This document shows, in pieces, positions 49,737 through 62,309 of a stretch of 64,000 nucleotides of DNA. The notes below the pieces were generated by a model. It searched no databases. It was not told where the DNA came from and saw only the letters and a program-made list of their open reading frames with translations. The position numbers and the translations under genes were made by a program. Source of the stretch: Pseudovirgaria hyperparasitica (taxonomy: Eukaryota > Ascomycota > Dothideomycetes > Acrospermales > Acrospermaceae). The stretch is from contig NW_022985562.1 in assembly GCF_010093815.1 (NCBI RefSeq), forward strand, positions 1 through 64,000, read 5' to 3'. Position 1 is the first letter of the stretch. The number at the start of each line of letters is the position of its first letter.

Positions 49737-52575
49737 AGACATCAGACAAACCCTTGCCAGGTGGGCATGTTCTGCATGGCTTGACACATTCAAATGAATA
49801 AAGAGGTCCGAGGATCTCTCGCCACTCGCTTATACGTTTCTAGCTTCTCACTGACTCGACCTTCATAATTGCAACTTTGTCACTGAAGGAGAACAGCAAT
49901 TCTCCGTCTGCCAAGAGAATATGTAGTCGCAAGCTCTCGAACCGAGCCCGGTTAGTAGAAAGGGGATATTGCCCTTCGAAGTCCACGAGCATGCTCGCAG
50001 CTGTGTCGCTGATCCTTCGCTTGCGGAGCGTGGGGGTGGGAAGTGAGCGGCTATGGACGGTACACAGCCAATTATGAGCGTCCATGAAGACCAGCTAATC
50101 TTATGGATGGAAATATAATGGAACCTGCATATATGAGGATATACTCTTGGCATAAAGAGGCTCCTTGAGGTCCTCAGAGTGTCTGGCATCTAAATTGTCC
50201 CGATTGCTATTCCTTGCCTTTGACATTATGAATCTTGACGAACGCATGGAGGACGTCGAGAGCAATGAGCTTACAATGAACTTCGGTCTTACTTTGAATA
50301 CAGGATGCGAGATGTTACTAAGACTTGGCTCTAATGTATAACTTGGCAACACGTGGGGTCTACATGTCCCCAGGAGTCGTTTACAACCTTCAGCTCGATG
50401 GAGTAACTTGATCCAAAGATGGCTCACTTTACATCTTGCGGTCTTTCTCGGGTTTATAATGACAACTAGAAGCTCCACAGTAAGCGGAGTGTTGCCGTTC
50501 CCCTGAATGCAGGGCAAGCTCTTTCAAAGCTGCATCTTCTATCATTTCACTGTCTATATTGATGGTGTGAGCATCAATGTGGCGTACACAAGCAGTTGAT
50601 GACTGTGCAAGTGAGAAAGATACTGTCTAAGTACGACTTACCTGACAGGCAGGACTCATTCTACCACTAAGTCGGTTGGTGGCGGTTCCTGGTGCAGTTC
50701 ACAGATTCTTTACCGCTAATGTCAGCTGACGCAACCAAGGTGCCATCGTCTGATCATGCGATAGGCTCTTTGTATATGTGGCTGCTCGACTTCTCGACCT
50801 CGCTGAGATAGTATTCATTAGGCTGTCAGTACTGTACGAAACAGTCAAGCAGCTTGAGCTTTGAGCTCCGATGGCGTTTGTGCCGTCGAACTTGTGTCTG
50901 TTGTCGCCCGAGACTTCTATCAGGAGCTCTGACTCCATGATGCTCCGCACTGAGAGGTCTTAATACCTGTCTAGGACAACCTAGAACTGGTGAATCCTTC
51001 TGTGAGACTATCTTGACTCGATTCGTGTCTTTCTCGGACGCAATTTATGCGTCACATTCTATCATTTATAGTGTAGTAGCTGTGTACTGCATAGCGTTGA
51101 ATTGAATGATTGTATCCTTGCGAAGGCGTCAAAATTGCATATTGAAGCTCTACACTGTTAAATAGTCCCTCGTGAACTCGACAATAAAGTGATTCGCGCA
51201 ATGAACCATGATGCTTGCAGGATGGAGTATAACGTATCTGCGAAACTTTGGGTTACAGGCGTAGGTAGAGGAAGATAAATCATAGCAAAATTGGACTCTC
51301 TTAGGACAAGTTTCCGCCATTGTGCTCTCACATGACACCTACTCAGAACGTGATATCGTCACAAGTTGAACTCTTAGACCTTACTTACTTTGTTGGAAAT
51401 ATAGTCCCGGGTACCGTGACTCAGTGCAGGTATGCGACGTCTCGAATCTTCATGGACCATGGTGCATATTTGTCCAGGTAACTGACAGCATTTCTACAAC
51501 AATTTCTACTGCCGGTTTCATAGATATGATCTGCATGTTACTGGTATACGACCTGTCGATTTCGATGATGCAGTACGAGTTGTAACCAACCACAGTTAGA
51601 GTGGAAAGCCGAAGTCCTGCAAAGAGATGCTTTTGCTCACTTTAGCTCTGCTCGGAAAGTGGGGTGTGCCGGGCGTCCAGTGAGTCAAGTGTATGCTTTG
51701 CCACCAATATGATACATCATTATATCTCCCTTCTCAAGTCGTGTACCAGATAGGCTCGCGTCAATCTTCTTTAGGCTTGCTACTACCCTAATCTTACCCT
51801 AAGGAGTCCGAACATTAGCAATGAATAATGTCGTAGACAGAGCTGATACCCTGTTTGCTTGCTAGGTACATGTCAAGCAGAAGGACACGAATTGAAAACA
51901 AGTCGCATACACGGAGGGACTAGTATGAAGGTAACATTAGGACAAATCTGGAGACAGGAGACGTCATCAGTTACAACACTTGATCGTACTACGCCCATAA
52001 GAAATAGACAAGGATCTTGGCGCTGTGCGTCCGGCGTCGGCCTCCGTGCAAAGAGCTACATCGTCAATCATCTTCACCACTATTATGCTGCTGAGCTGGT
52101 TATAAATCTTAAGGCTTTATGGCCTCAAGTCGAGTCTTAAATTGTGTGGGGGCTATCCTGGAAGCACTACTCGTCACGGAGATTCTCGAAACAGTATATA
52201 GAGCGTATTCTTAACGATCTCCACAGTGAATATACCGAAGTATGTTATTTTAACGAGCTATTGGCTCCAGTGAAAGGTCTTGACAAGTACAGGTATGCAT
52301 GTCTCCACTCGAACAATGCCAGGCATGTAAAAAGATTGCGACTACAGCAGTTATTTGAAAACTGCGATAGCTTATCCCAATATCTCCAGGATCATACTTG
52401 ATGCAAATTTAGTATCACGAGATTATAGCGACTCATTACCATGCCGCGCCGTTCTGTTTGATTGATGTGATTATTAGGATTTAAGAATAGTCTACATATA
52501 TGTACAATGACAGACCTCAAGTATGTATATACAATTAAAATTACGATCAAGACGTCAGCAGTACCAACTTCGGGT
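49737..52575. other. 2.8-kb interval, normal composition, no recognisable gene
   Basis: Only short open frames occur on both strands, the longest about 138 codons (50101-50517, -). None shows a domain or a convincing exon chain. The stretch holds the 3' side of the GH5 gene at its right end. Whether the Gypsy insertion disrupted a gene here cannot be told from the sequence. Confidence 0.5.
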
Positions 52576-54106
52576 TCAGCTGGAGCAGATGTCTGGGTAC
52601 GCTCTGTCCCATATGGGGTTGGGAACAATGCCTTTCTCGATGCTTTCGTATAAACTCCAGGGACCAGCTGCTCCCAAATCCGCCTTGAAGTTCCACAGGA
52701 AATATCCATCTGAGGCAGTATGCCAGGTATCAAGTTGTGCTTCAACAAATTTGCGTGCTTCCTTCACAAGTGCGGTAGACCAATCTGATACCGGGGCGCT
52801 CTGGCATTGGCAGCCAACAGCAGTACACGTAGTACCAGGCGTTGTCGAGTTGTCTGGCCAGACGCAGATATCGGTAGCAACGGACCACTCACCAACATAG
52901 ATGGGAAAGTTGGCCTTCTTCGCAGCTTGTAACTTCTCGCGCCATCTGCAAGCTTTCTCTATGTGCTGTTGCTGGATGAGATTTTTGTCCTCTGGGACAA
53001 AGACCTGATAGAGATGCGTGTCCAGTCCGAAAAGAGCATTCTTGGCCTCGGTGGCATTACCATTTAGACTCCTGTGTGGTTCAAGCCATTCTTGTACATC
53101 CCTAAAGGCATCGTGCATCACGAGTTTGAGATTTGGATTTTCGATCACACGGGAAGCAAGGAGATCTTGCGTGATATTTTTGGCCCATGATCTCGTTTTC
53201 TCAAAGTCATTTGCTCCCCACGAGATAGGCTCGTTGATCAACTGGATCCCCATAACGACATTTTGGTATCGCTGTTGTCCATACTTTCTGGCCATGGTGT
53301 GTAGAATAGCACTTGTTCGTTCCAAGTTTACAGGGCGCTGCCAGTCCACAACACCTATGCATCCGGAATTGTCAAATGCATTTTGGCTATCAGAGGACAT
53401 CAGTGACATTCGAAACGCACATCAAGACGCACATAAACTCACCTCCCAGGTGCACCATGCAGATCAATCAGTACTTTCATGTTCGCGTCGGCTGCCCAAT
53501 CAAGGGCGCGCTCGAGCCATGCATCTGCGCCTGATTTGTAAGGACTATCGAAAGTGTCATAGGCCCAATATCCAATAGGTATGCGGAGTCTGAGGGCTTG
53601 TCAGCATATATTCCGCCAAAATTCGTAGCATCCTAGCTCACGCGTTGAACCCATATGACGCAAGCTTCTCAACATCCTGCTGTGTGAACCAGCTTGCCCA
53701 GTGTTTCTCTAATCTCGCAAGAGAGTTCGGTAACTGGTCAAAGGAGCATTGATCCTCTAGTAGATGTGAGATCAAATCTGGGGCGTACTCTCAACAGAGA
53801 CTTACTAGCACCAGTTCCTTCGAAAATGCTAGGAACTAGCCATTTCTCAAGCACAAGCCAGGCCCCAATGTTGACACCCCGAAGCACACCATCGTGAGGG
53901 GCGCTTTGGGCTCGAGCTTGTGATACTGCCTTGGGTCGCGCGTGAGACGGGCACACGTGCTGACTCGAAGTTGAGCTTGCCTTGATTGAACTTGATAATG
54001 TGCGGTCTCCATCTGTCCCTGAGACTGTCGGCAAGCACTGCACTACCCGGAAAGCCACACTTGCGAGCAGTATGTGATTTACTAGCATAACGAGCAGCTG
54101 CTTCAT
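52576..54106 (-). CDS. Secreted exo-beta-1,3-glucanase, glycoside hydrolase family 5
   Basis: Four exons (54106-53806, 53756-53642, 53589-53443, 53386-52576) join in frame across introns of 49, 52 and 56 bp with GTAAGT, GTGAGC and GTGAGT donors, giving 457 residues. Residues 1-24 form a signal peptide ending near VVQC. The GH5 (EXG-type) core starts with LRGVNIGAWLVLEKWLVPS and runs through LRIPIGYW and LHGAPGSQNAFDNSG. The catalytic acid/base Glu240 sits in QLINEP and the nucleophile Glu354 in YVGEWS. DTHLYQVF is also typical. The enzyme should release glucose from beta-1,3-glucan ends outside the cell and take part in wall remodelling or glucan use. Length and motifs are complete, so it is probably active. 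Two possible N-glycosylation sites (NAT, NIT) are visible. It is 2.8 kb from the RIP island. Confidence 0.93.
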
Positions 54107-56684
54107 GCCGCGAGGATACTACAAAGTGAGTATATGCAGAGATTTGTTAAAGAATGAATACTGCTGATGCCTCTGTCGGATCCGGTGTTCAGAATGGAGG
54201 TCTTAGGTAGAATATAATCACGGCGTAGTAACAGCGAGACCGCTGCTGTAATGTAGAATAACGAATGGTACAGTGGGCAGTGCCACCAAAGAAACGTATG
54301 GACAATATTAGGGGATGTACAAAACGACAGACGAGTCAACAGGTTGTCGACAATGAGATACCCAGGAAGGAAAAGAATGACTCTTCGCTACAGAAGACAA
54401 GTGATGAGAAGATTGTTCAAAGACCTGGAAGGTCTGGACTCGATATGAAAACATACCTGCCTCTTCAAAGAAGGAGGCGCGATGGCTGGAACTGGGAGTA
54501 GCGATTCTATCTATTCTCCGACCTCGAGATATAACACGGTAAGGAGTGATGAGTGATGCCATCGCCAATATCAATCAATACGAGCCGAATCAAATGAGAC
54601 AGCCACATAGTATATGGTGCACGATAGCATGATAAGTGTGAGTAAGGAGACGGGCTGCGCTCATGGTTGTGGTTACATACGCTAAGCAGGGTGTTGAGCT
54701 CTTGAGGAATATCAGCCACAGGCCAATATATGGAAGTAAATGTGGCTGGTGAGCACGCGACTATTCCTCATCTGGGTAATCACTGAGACCTTAGTCTGCT
54801 GTCCATGTGCCACTAACATGTACGATGCAGATGCAGATGCAGATGCAGTGAGAAGCAGGTGGTCTCCATAGTTCTACTGCAGCTCATCACGCCTCGGCGA
54901 TCTTTGAGCTTATCGCTATGGATCACCTGGACTTGAACCTGACAGGGAAGCCCACGTGAACGTCTCGGCTGCGGATAGTGGTGGGTAGCCAGGCCGAGTA
55001 ATTAGTTGAAGACCGACCAGACCTACCTTGACAGCAGGTCGGCATGTGTAGATAGTCGATAAGCGCATGGGCCTTGGCTGCGATCAACGGGTGAATAGAA
55101 GATACAGGGCTCGTGCGAGTGTTTCTGTTATTTCACAGAACGGTGCAGTCCTTTGAAGGAAGAGGCTGAGAGAGCATATTTCGAATGAAGAACCATTAGA
55201 AAACCAAGGAGGGGATCATGAATGACCCGAGGCAAGGAACTTTCGCGTTCGGGAAGCAGAGCAAACGCGTCTACGTGGACGTGTGCAGGTCAGAAAGAAT
55301 GTCTGCTCATTCAGACATGAAGTGTGTGTATCATAGAACGTGATCTGGATGTGTACTGAAGTGTAGTAGTTCATGCAAATAAATATCATGTCATGTTTCT
55401 GCGGGTGGTGGCTGATTGGGGACAAAATGAAATGGATGGGACGGCCTGGAGGAGGTGCCTGCCTGGAGCAGGTGCCTGCCTAGGTGGGTAGTTGGTTGGG
55501 AGCAAATACCACTAGGCCAGAAAAGGGATAGTGCCATCTACCCAGCCGGCAGCCTCCAGCTGTTCTCTCATAAGACCCCTTCGCCCTCCTCACATGACAC
55601 ACTGGTCAACTCCAATTCTCTGTCACCTGATTCCGCCATCACGTTGTCTCGCGCTGCAACCCGTCCGCAACTTCAGGCACACGCTTTGAATTGAAATAGC
55701 AATTATCTGCCGTCTTTCCGTTTACCGTCTTTCTTACTCTCTGCTCTGCGCTTTCGGCGATACACTTCTCATCTGTCTCCGGCGTGACCACGCTCCCGAC
55801 CGAACCGTTCATCAGGTGACGAGCCTCGCGGAACACCCAATCCTATTTCAGAGGTACGTTTGCCCAACTTCTTTTTACATGAGCACCTCGACCCTTCATA
55901 ACGAGCTTCGCGACGAGTTCTGTGATTGCCCTATCCCTCGGACAGACCTGTCAAGACCCATAGTATCATGTTCACCTCGCCGCTACGTCGCGTCACCTAC
56001 GATTGCGGTCGCGAATGACAGCTTCGTCTACGGCTCGTGTCAATGCTTCCAGTTGATCGCACTGGCGCTATGTTGCCGCATCTTCGTCGCGCAATAGGAC
56101 ATTCGAGTAACGAATGACAAGACGACGCTCTTGTACATCCTACGGCCCACTATCCAATATGCTGCGACAGCCTCCCGAACGTCAACGGCCTGGTCTCACA
56201 GCCGTGAAGCAATCATCTACCCCGGCTCTAGACCCGCTCTTCTTTGGGGCCGAGCATGCGTGCCATCTCGCGTATATCGTATATACTAACCGTTGCTTGA
56301 TGGATAGATATAGCTTCGACCTACCTCGACTTCCCACAATCGTCGTATCATTACCGAGCTACAACGTAGCCAACTGAGAGCACGGCAAACCTCTTTCACT
56401 CTTGGGCCATCTCCTCAACAGCCGACCGGTACTCTACATCGCCGAAGTTTGCGACTTTTATCCGCACTTGTGCTGCCATCGCTGCCACTTGTAGACCCAC
56501 CCTTCCGGCGCTGTCACTGGCATTGCGCCGCATTGGCTACAGGCGTCGTCACATAACACCTTGTTCGACCGAGTCCCTTCAAGGAGGATCTGATATCGCG
56601 TCTAAACCACTATCAACTGTTAGAGCTGTAAAGGATAGACCTTGAAAACTCTTCCGGCCAACTTGAAAATACCTTACATACATC
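54107..56684. other. 2.6-kb interval between divergent genes, no gene seen
   Basis: This is the shared upstream region of the GH5 gene (-) and the bHLH gene (+). Short open frames lack domains. It contains a CACGTG at 54953-54958 and a small GATGCA repeat. C/T-rich sequence around 55,540-55,800 and 56,390-56,600 may be promoter or 5' UTR of the bHLH gene. Confidence 0.5.
54824..54847. repeat. Hexanucleotide repeat, 4 copies of GATGCA
   Basis: Four perfect tandem copies of GATGCA lie in the interval upstream of the GH5 gene. The array is short and likely variable. Confidence 0.85.
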
Positions 56685-57625
56685 ATGACAGACTCGACAA
56701 CATATGCAGAGGTTGAGAACAAGACAGATGTGTCACTATCTGAAGCGCTTAGCAACAAGCGCAAACGTGGCTCCCTCGACCAAAACTCAAAACGGCCGGC
56801 ACCCAGTCAACGTGCGAATTCTAACGCTGTTGATCTCAGTGATCAAGCAACTGCCAATTTCCTTGCAGCACACAACGCCGGTGGCAACGACAACTCTCTA
56901 GACTTTAGCTCTCTTGGTCAAAATGGGGGAAATGTGTCCAATAGCTCCGATACCGCAGCTGCGGCACTTCACTATTCCATGACCGTACCCCAGGCTACTG
57001 AGCTCTCTTTCCAAAGCCACACGTCTGGTATAGATGGTACTCAACCCTTCAGTGCGTCGTTCCAAATGGAAGACAACGAAGCTCATAGTTTCACAGACTT
57101 CAGCGGTCTTGATTCTCTGAAGACTGGAGGACAATCAGGAAACACCGCTTCGAACGAGTCCCCAACAAGTGCCTCAAAGCCTGCAGTAGGGACAGACGAG
57201 TGGCATAAGTTAAGAAGGGACAACCACAAAGAGGGTATGTCTCGAGACTTCAGAGCATGTTGCGTACCACTAACCGCTTCGCAGTTGAACGTCGTCGTCG
57301 AGAGACTATCAATGAAGGAATCAATGAACTTGCTAAAATTGTGCCTGGCTGTGAGAAGAACAAGGGCTCCATTCTTCAGCGCGCAGTACAGTTTATAACC
57401 CAGTTGAAAGACAACGAATCATCAAACATTGAGAAGTGGACACTCGAAAAGCTTCTGACCGAACAGGCCATTACCGAGCTTAGTGCCAGTGTCGACAAAT
57501 TCAAGGCCGAGATGTCAAGGGCTTGGGAAGAGTGTGATATCTGGAAGCGTGCTTGTAATAATGCTGGCATCGTCCCAGATGAGTACAAAGACCAGGACAA
57601 CAATGTCCAAAATGGCGACAGCTGA
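56685..57625 (+). CDS. Cbf1-like bHLH transcription factor
   Basis: Exon 1 (56685-57234) and exon 2 (57285-57625) join across a 50-bp intron (donor GTATGT, branch CTAAC, acceptor CAG) to give 296 residues. The intron falls inside the basic region. The N-terminal 170 residues are low-complexity and rich in Ser, Asn and Gln, with a basic KRKRG patch at about 25-29. The bHLH lies at about 175-232. Its basic region has the H181-x3-E185-x3-R189 pattern (NHKEVERRRR) that recognises CACGTG. The loop (KIVPGCEKNKGSILQRAVQF) is of Cbf1/CPF1 type. A coiled coil with regular Leu/Ile spacing follows to about 275. Yeast Cbf1 binds centromere element CDEI and sulphur-amino-acid promoters. In filamentous fungi the centromere role is uncertain, so a regulatory role is the safer call. 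Confidence 0.9.
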
Positions 57626-58520
57626 ACGGGCTACGAGAAATGATCTAGAGAGTGCTGCATCCCAAAAAAAACATGCACGCCCCAGATTCCAAACATTCTA
57701 TGACGATGAACGCTTTAGACTACGATATACGGCAGCAATGGATTACGATCATGTTTACAAAACTGTAGGCTTCATGCGACGCGTACATTCTCTCAATATC
57801 AGGTCTCTTGGTCCTACGGCGGCAAATCATGATTCACATTTCAGTTGCCACACGAATGTTATACGTGCTATTCAATAGTCAACATACGCCTGGACATTCG
57901 TCTGAATTGTGTATTATGCCGCTAGCTAAATACATTCCGGTGTGGGAAGGACAAGGTGTTGTGCGAAAGTGTTGCGCGTGAAGATACCTCCGGCTTTCAT
58001 TGCACATATCAGCATAACAGTCTACATACTTTACTTATCTTGGGAGCATTATGTTTGCTAGTGGGAGTAGGTTTCTCAAATGGTAAACTGTATTGCAGCT
58101 GCAGCTATACGGAAAACTTGGACATGTTTGAAATGCTTCGTTTCGATGAATGACTAATATATAAAAGGCTACCCAAAGGCTCGATAGAAGCAGCCAATGG
58201 CGTTCCCGGTACCAGCCTGGACATCTGATCTATGAGAACGTCACGTGCATGCAATGCTTTGACCGAGGCAATTCAATAACCGGGGGTTATGAGAGTTCAT
58301 GTCTATCATCAGACATTGGACTGTGACGCTTTTATCTTATGTGCCCCTCTTTAAATTCTCTTGCAGACCATACCAGTCTTGTTGTGATTCTTAAGGTTTG
58401 TTCAAGCCTCCGTATATTGAAACTTAAGATCAACTCGTGTTGTTCAACTATTTACGCTACCTGCCTCCCAACCCTTGTCAAAACGTCATTCCCAGTCCTC
58501 TCCGTGTATCTATACAACCC
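57626..58520. other. Interval between bHLH and carrier genes
   Basis: About 0.9 kb holding the 3' UTR of the bHLH gene and the promoter of the carrier gene. No coding region is supported. The only notable element is the GTCACGTG site at 58240-58247. A C/T-rich stretch just before 58,521 suits a 5' UTR. Confidence 0.55.
58240..58247. promoter_or_regulatory. Perfect Cbf1-type E-box (GTCACGTG)
   Basis: The sequence matches the RTCACRTG consensus of Cbf1. It lies 274 bp upstream of the carrier start codon and 615 bp downstream of the bHLH stop codon. Its position suits a promoter element of the carrier gene, but one 8-bp match can occur by chance. Confidence 0.4.
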
Positions 58521-59680
58521 ATGGCTCAATCAACAAAGGCTGTAGCAGAGAAGCTTGACGACTCTACCAAGGGCCTTGCATCAAGCACTGCTGCGCAGCA
58601 AAGTGACAATGTTGCTCACGCGCTTGCCGGAGCTGGAGGAGGCTTGGTTTCCATGGCTTTGACGTATGCGCCCAGACGAGTACATCGTCTTGTTATCCTT
58701 GCTAACACCGACGTATATATAGATACCCTCTCATCACTCTTTCAACTCGCGCTCAAGTCGAATCCAAACGAGCGCATTCGTCTACTCTCGATGCAGTCCG
58801 GCGCATCATTCAGCGTGAGGGCATCTCGGGTTTATACGCCGGCCTTGATTCTGCACTTTTCGGTATCAGTGTGACCAACTTTGTCTACTACTATTGTTCG
58901 TAGAAATTTACGCTCCTGTCAGAGGACGCACTCACAATATATAGGGTATGAATGGACTCGTTCAGCATTCGAGAAGGCTGCGGTCAAGGCCGGCCGAGCA
59001 TCTAAGAAGCTCACCACAGTAGAGTCAATGATTGCTGGCGCCATTGCTGGCAGTGCCACCGTACTCCTCACAAACCCCATCTGGGTTGTGAACACGAGGA
59101 TGACTTCACGAAAGTCTGAATCTAACGAACAGGTTCTGCCTGGGTCAAAGCCTGTCAGAGCACCGTCTACTATCGGCACATTGATGTCTATCATCCGTAA
59201 CGAGGGCCCTACACGTTTGTTCGCAGGTGTGATGCCCGCTCTCGTGCTGGTCATCAACCCTATCCTGCAGTACACTCTTTACGAACAACTGAAGAACATC
59301 GTAGAGGCAAGAAAGGGTAGGGTTACCCCTAAAGACTCATTCTATCTGGGAGCGCTTGGAAAACTGCTTGCAACCAGTATTACCTACCCATATATTACCA
59401 TCAAGAGCAGGGCACATGTTGCAGGCAAGGATGGTCCTAAGGTTGGCATGCTAGACAGCCTACGCAACATTATTCAGAACGAGGGTTATTCTGGACTTTA
59501 CGGAGGTAAAAGAACTCTAGTACCAATGAATGAGAATGCCCAAAGCTAACGAACCATTCTACAGGCATTGGTCCCAAGGTCACCCAAAGTGTTATCACTG
59601 CAGCATTCTTGTTCGCCTTCAAAGATGCTCTTTACGAGATGACGGTGAAGGCGAGAAGGTCTCTTGTCAAGAAGGCCTAA
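58521..59680 (+). CDS. Peroxisomal adenine nucleotide carrier (PMP47/ANT1-like)
   Basis: Four exons (58521-58663, 58723-58895, 58945-59505, 59565-59680) join in frame over introns of 59, 49 and 59 bp and encode 330 residues, the usual length for mitochondrial carrier family proteins. Three carrier repeats are visible, each with its signature: YPLITLSTRAQ in repeat 1, NPIWVVNTRM in repeat 2 and YPYITIKSR in repeat 3. Each is followed by an EG.SGLYAG/NEGPTRLFAG/NEGYSGLYGG box. NPIWVV and the overall order are typical of the peroxisomal group (PMP47, yeast Ant1), which exchanges ATP for AMP to feed fatty-acid activation inside peroxisomes. The second intron has an unusual GTTCGT donor, but it is required to keep the YYYWYEW region in frame. 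The start has ATGG context and no upstream in-frame alternative. Confidence 0.92.
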
Positions 59681-60037
59681 TTTCAAAATGATACCCTAGG
59701 ACGTACCGAGACTTTGATACAACATGGTTGGAGATTGGAGATAGTGTATCGCACGACAACTGCTGATGTACAGACGAAAGCCGACGCAAAGGACAGCATG
59801 TAAACGATGTAGTTAGATTTAGTCAACAGTTTATAGGCGATGCGGCATCTGGCGCGTAAATGCTGTTGCTGTAATTATCCCGGTGGGGCTCGACAAACCC
59901 CGCATGTAACAACACGATCCTTCCACTGCGAATCGATGATAATTGACAAGCACACAAGTTTGACCATCTCCTTACACTGAAGAGCTCACAAACATCAGCG
60001 CAACATCTTTGCTAAAGTTGACCAACGATCTCTGAGC
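59681..60037. other. Short intergenic region
   Basis: This 357-bp stretch holds the 3' UTR of the carrier gene and the promoter and leader of the dehydrogenase gene. No coding sequence is seen. Confidence 0.6.
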
Positions 60038-61359
60038 ATGTCCGGTACAGTCCACACTGTTCGGTGGGGTATTCTAGGTGCGTTTGTCAAGTCACTACGC
60101 TTACAGTCCTGCGGTCATATTGATGTTGTTTAGCTACTGGAGGAATTGCCAGGAGTAAGTCCCACTACCAAGAGGCACAGCGCCTATTCGAACAGGAGAC
60201 GTTCATACGCGTGGTACAGCTTTCACCAAGGATCTTGTCATCGACCCGCAAACACGAGATGTGACCGACATCAAACATCAAGTCGTAGCCGCCGCCTCAT
60301 CGAATTCAAGCGAGCGCGCGGAAAAATTTCTGCAAGAATGCGGCGTAAGCGGCGGCAAGGCGTACGGCAGCTACAAAGAGCTTGTGGCAGACGCCAATAT
60401 TGACGTTGTGTATGTTGCCACGCCACACTCACATCACTACCAACACGCCAGGCTTTGTCTTGAGGCTGGTAAGAATGTGCTATGTGAGAAGGCGTTTACG
60501 ACGAACGCGGCACAGGCAAAGATCCTTGCACAGCTTGCGAAGAAGAAGGGTCTCTTCCTCATGGAAGCGGTATGGACTCGATATTTCCCGGCGTCTAGAG
60601 AGATTCGAGAAATCGTCAAGAGCGGTAAGCTTGGGACCGTGTATCGGGTGTTTGCAGATGTCAGCTTTGGGCAAGATGTCGAGAAAGACTTTCCTCCAGA
60701 GAACAGGATGGTCAACATGGACCTTGCCGGTGGTGTTCTACTTGACTGTAAGAAGTGGGACCTCCCATAAGCACGTCGTGCTGACTTGGGATACAGTGGG
60801 CATCTATTCTTTGACATGGGTTTTTCAAATTCTCTACCACTGTCTGGATCCTTCCATCCGCAAGCCACCAACAGTAGTATCAGTCATGACGAAGTATCCT
60901 ATCACTGGAGCAGACGAGTCGACTTCAATGGTACTCAATTTCCCGCCGCATAACGCGCATGGTATCGCGACCACCAGCATTCGTGTAGACAAAGACCCAG
61001 ACGGTAAAAGTACAGCTGGTTCGCCCATACGTATTCAAGGAACGAAAGGAGAGATCCAGATACTTGAGACTGGGGGCAATGGCTTCAGGCCTAGCACCTA
61101 TCGTATCATTCCCAAGGATCCGAATGATGCGTCTCTACAGGGTAAAGACGTTGAGCACAAGACACCACCGGGACATGGCATGTTCTGGGAGGCAGATGAA
61201 GTCGCAAGATGTCTGCGGGACGGAAAGCAAGAAAGTGAAGGCCTGCCATTAGCGGAGAGTATTGTTATTATGGAGTCAATGGACGAAGTGAGAAAGCAGA
61301 ATGGTCTCGTATACCCAGAGCAAATCGAGAGTACTGACTATCCACTTGCTGGTTTCTGA
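60038..61359 (+). CDS. Gfo/Idh/MocA-family dehydrogenase (dihydrodiol / D-xylose dehydrogenase type)
   Basis: Four exons (60038-60077, 60134-60154, 60220-60747, 60797-61359) splice in frame to 383 residues. Exon 2 is only 21 bp, yet it supplies the Rossmann glycine motif (WGILATGGIAR, residues 10-20). Further family features are DVVYVATPHSHHY (82-94), EKAFTTNAAQA (110-120) with the presumed catalytic Lys111, MEAVWTRYFP, and GGVLLDLGIYSLTWVFQ across the third intron junction. These match the dimeric dihydrodiol dehydrogenase / NADP+ D-xylose 1-dehydrogenase group, cytosolic oxidoreductases acting on sugars or trans-dihydrodiols. The exact substrate cannot be told. The usual EKP motif reads EKA here. 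The gene lies 357 bp behind the carrier gene on the same strand. Confidence 0.9.
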
Positions 61360-62309
61360 TATGCCGGAGATCGACTTGGATCAGGCTCCTAAGACCACTG
61401 GATCTCAGGCGTATGACTCTGGCTTACTAGTCATGTATGTAATAGAGTAGATTACCTTTCGATCGGCAAGACCTACAAGGGATGAATAAGTGAGTTCTTC
61501 TGTTTGGAGCCTATCATCATGGGCTTTTCAGAACAGACATCACGCGCCCGTGGATAATGGTTCAAGCTATCGACATGATGATACCATCTATGTGCAAGCG
61601 AAGGGATGGCGTCTTCTCCTTTCTTTCTATGGCGTCTTGACCCTTGTGAGTCTATTTCGAGCGACTACGGTCTTTGACAGGGCCCTTAAGGCCAATGAAA
61701 AGACCCAGTGCAAACATGGTCAGATAGGGGTCTATGAAGAGGTATGGTTCCCGCTTGAGAGAATTGTGGTTCAACCGCGCAAAGGGCTGGACTGTGGCTG
61801 TTGATTGGACGGACGAGGCTTTTGTAATAAGCGCCGTAGGCCTAAGAATAGATGACCCGTGCGAATGCAGATGTTAAGTTTGGGATTCAGTGGGTGTCAG
61901 GGCCTGGGGCACTATACCTGAAACAGAAAGAGCCTTGACACCCCTTGTCTCAGTCTCCGTTAATACCTCTATCTTTGGTGAGATTCGTGCACAAATTAAC
62001 TCCCCAAACACACCCTCTCTGCGACATAACAATACTATCTCGCCGCTACTACGCAAGTCGACAACTCACGCCCATACGATCGTTACTTAACAACCTTGCT
62101 GGGCCTTGCGCGTTACTGTGCGCACGCACCCACTCATACCGTGTCGTCGCGGTTCCCAGCCAGTCGAATTGACTCGTAAGTCAAGTCAGAGTGAATCGGG
62201 TGGCCTGATCTCGAATTACCAGCCGTTCGACTACTCGCGCATATGCGACAATGAGCTATTGACGTCCAGTAGAGGTCGTGGACGACTAAGACTCAGCTCG
62301 AGCAGCAAG
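61360..62309. other. Interval upstream of the Abp2-like gene
   Basis: No domain-bearing frame is seen. A frame of 104 codons (61490-61804, +) is unsupported. The last 250 bases are open in frame with the Abp2-like gene from an ATG at 62106, but this N-terminal extension looks like leader sequence. Confidence 0.5.

Noticed and set aside
50101-52401. Several frames of 80-138 codons between the RIP island and the GH5 gene
   Set aside because: None has a domain or clear splice sites. They may be remnants, but this cannot be supported.
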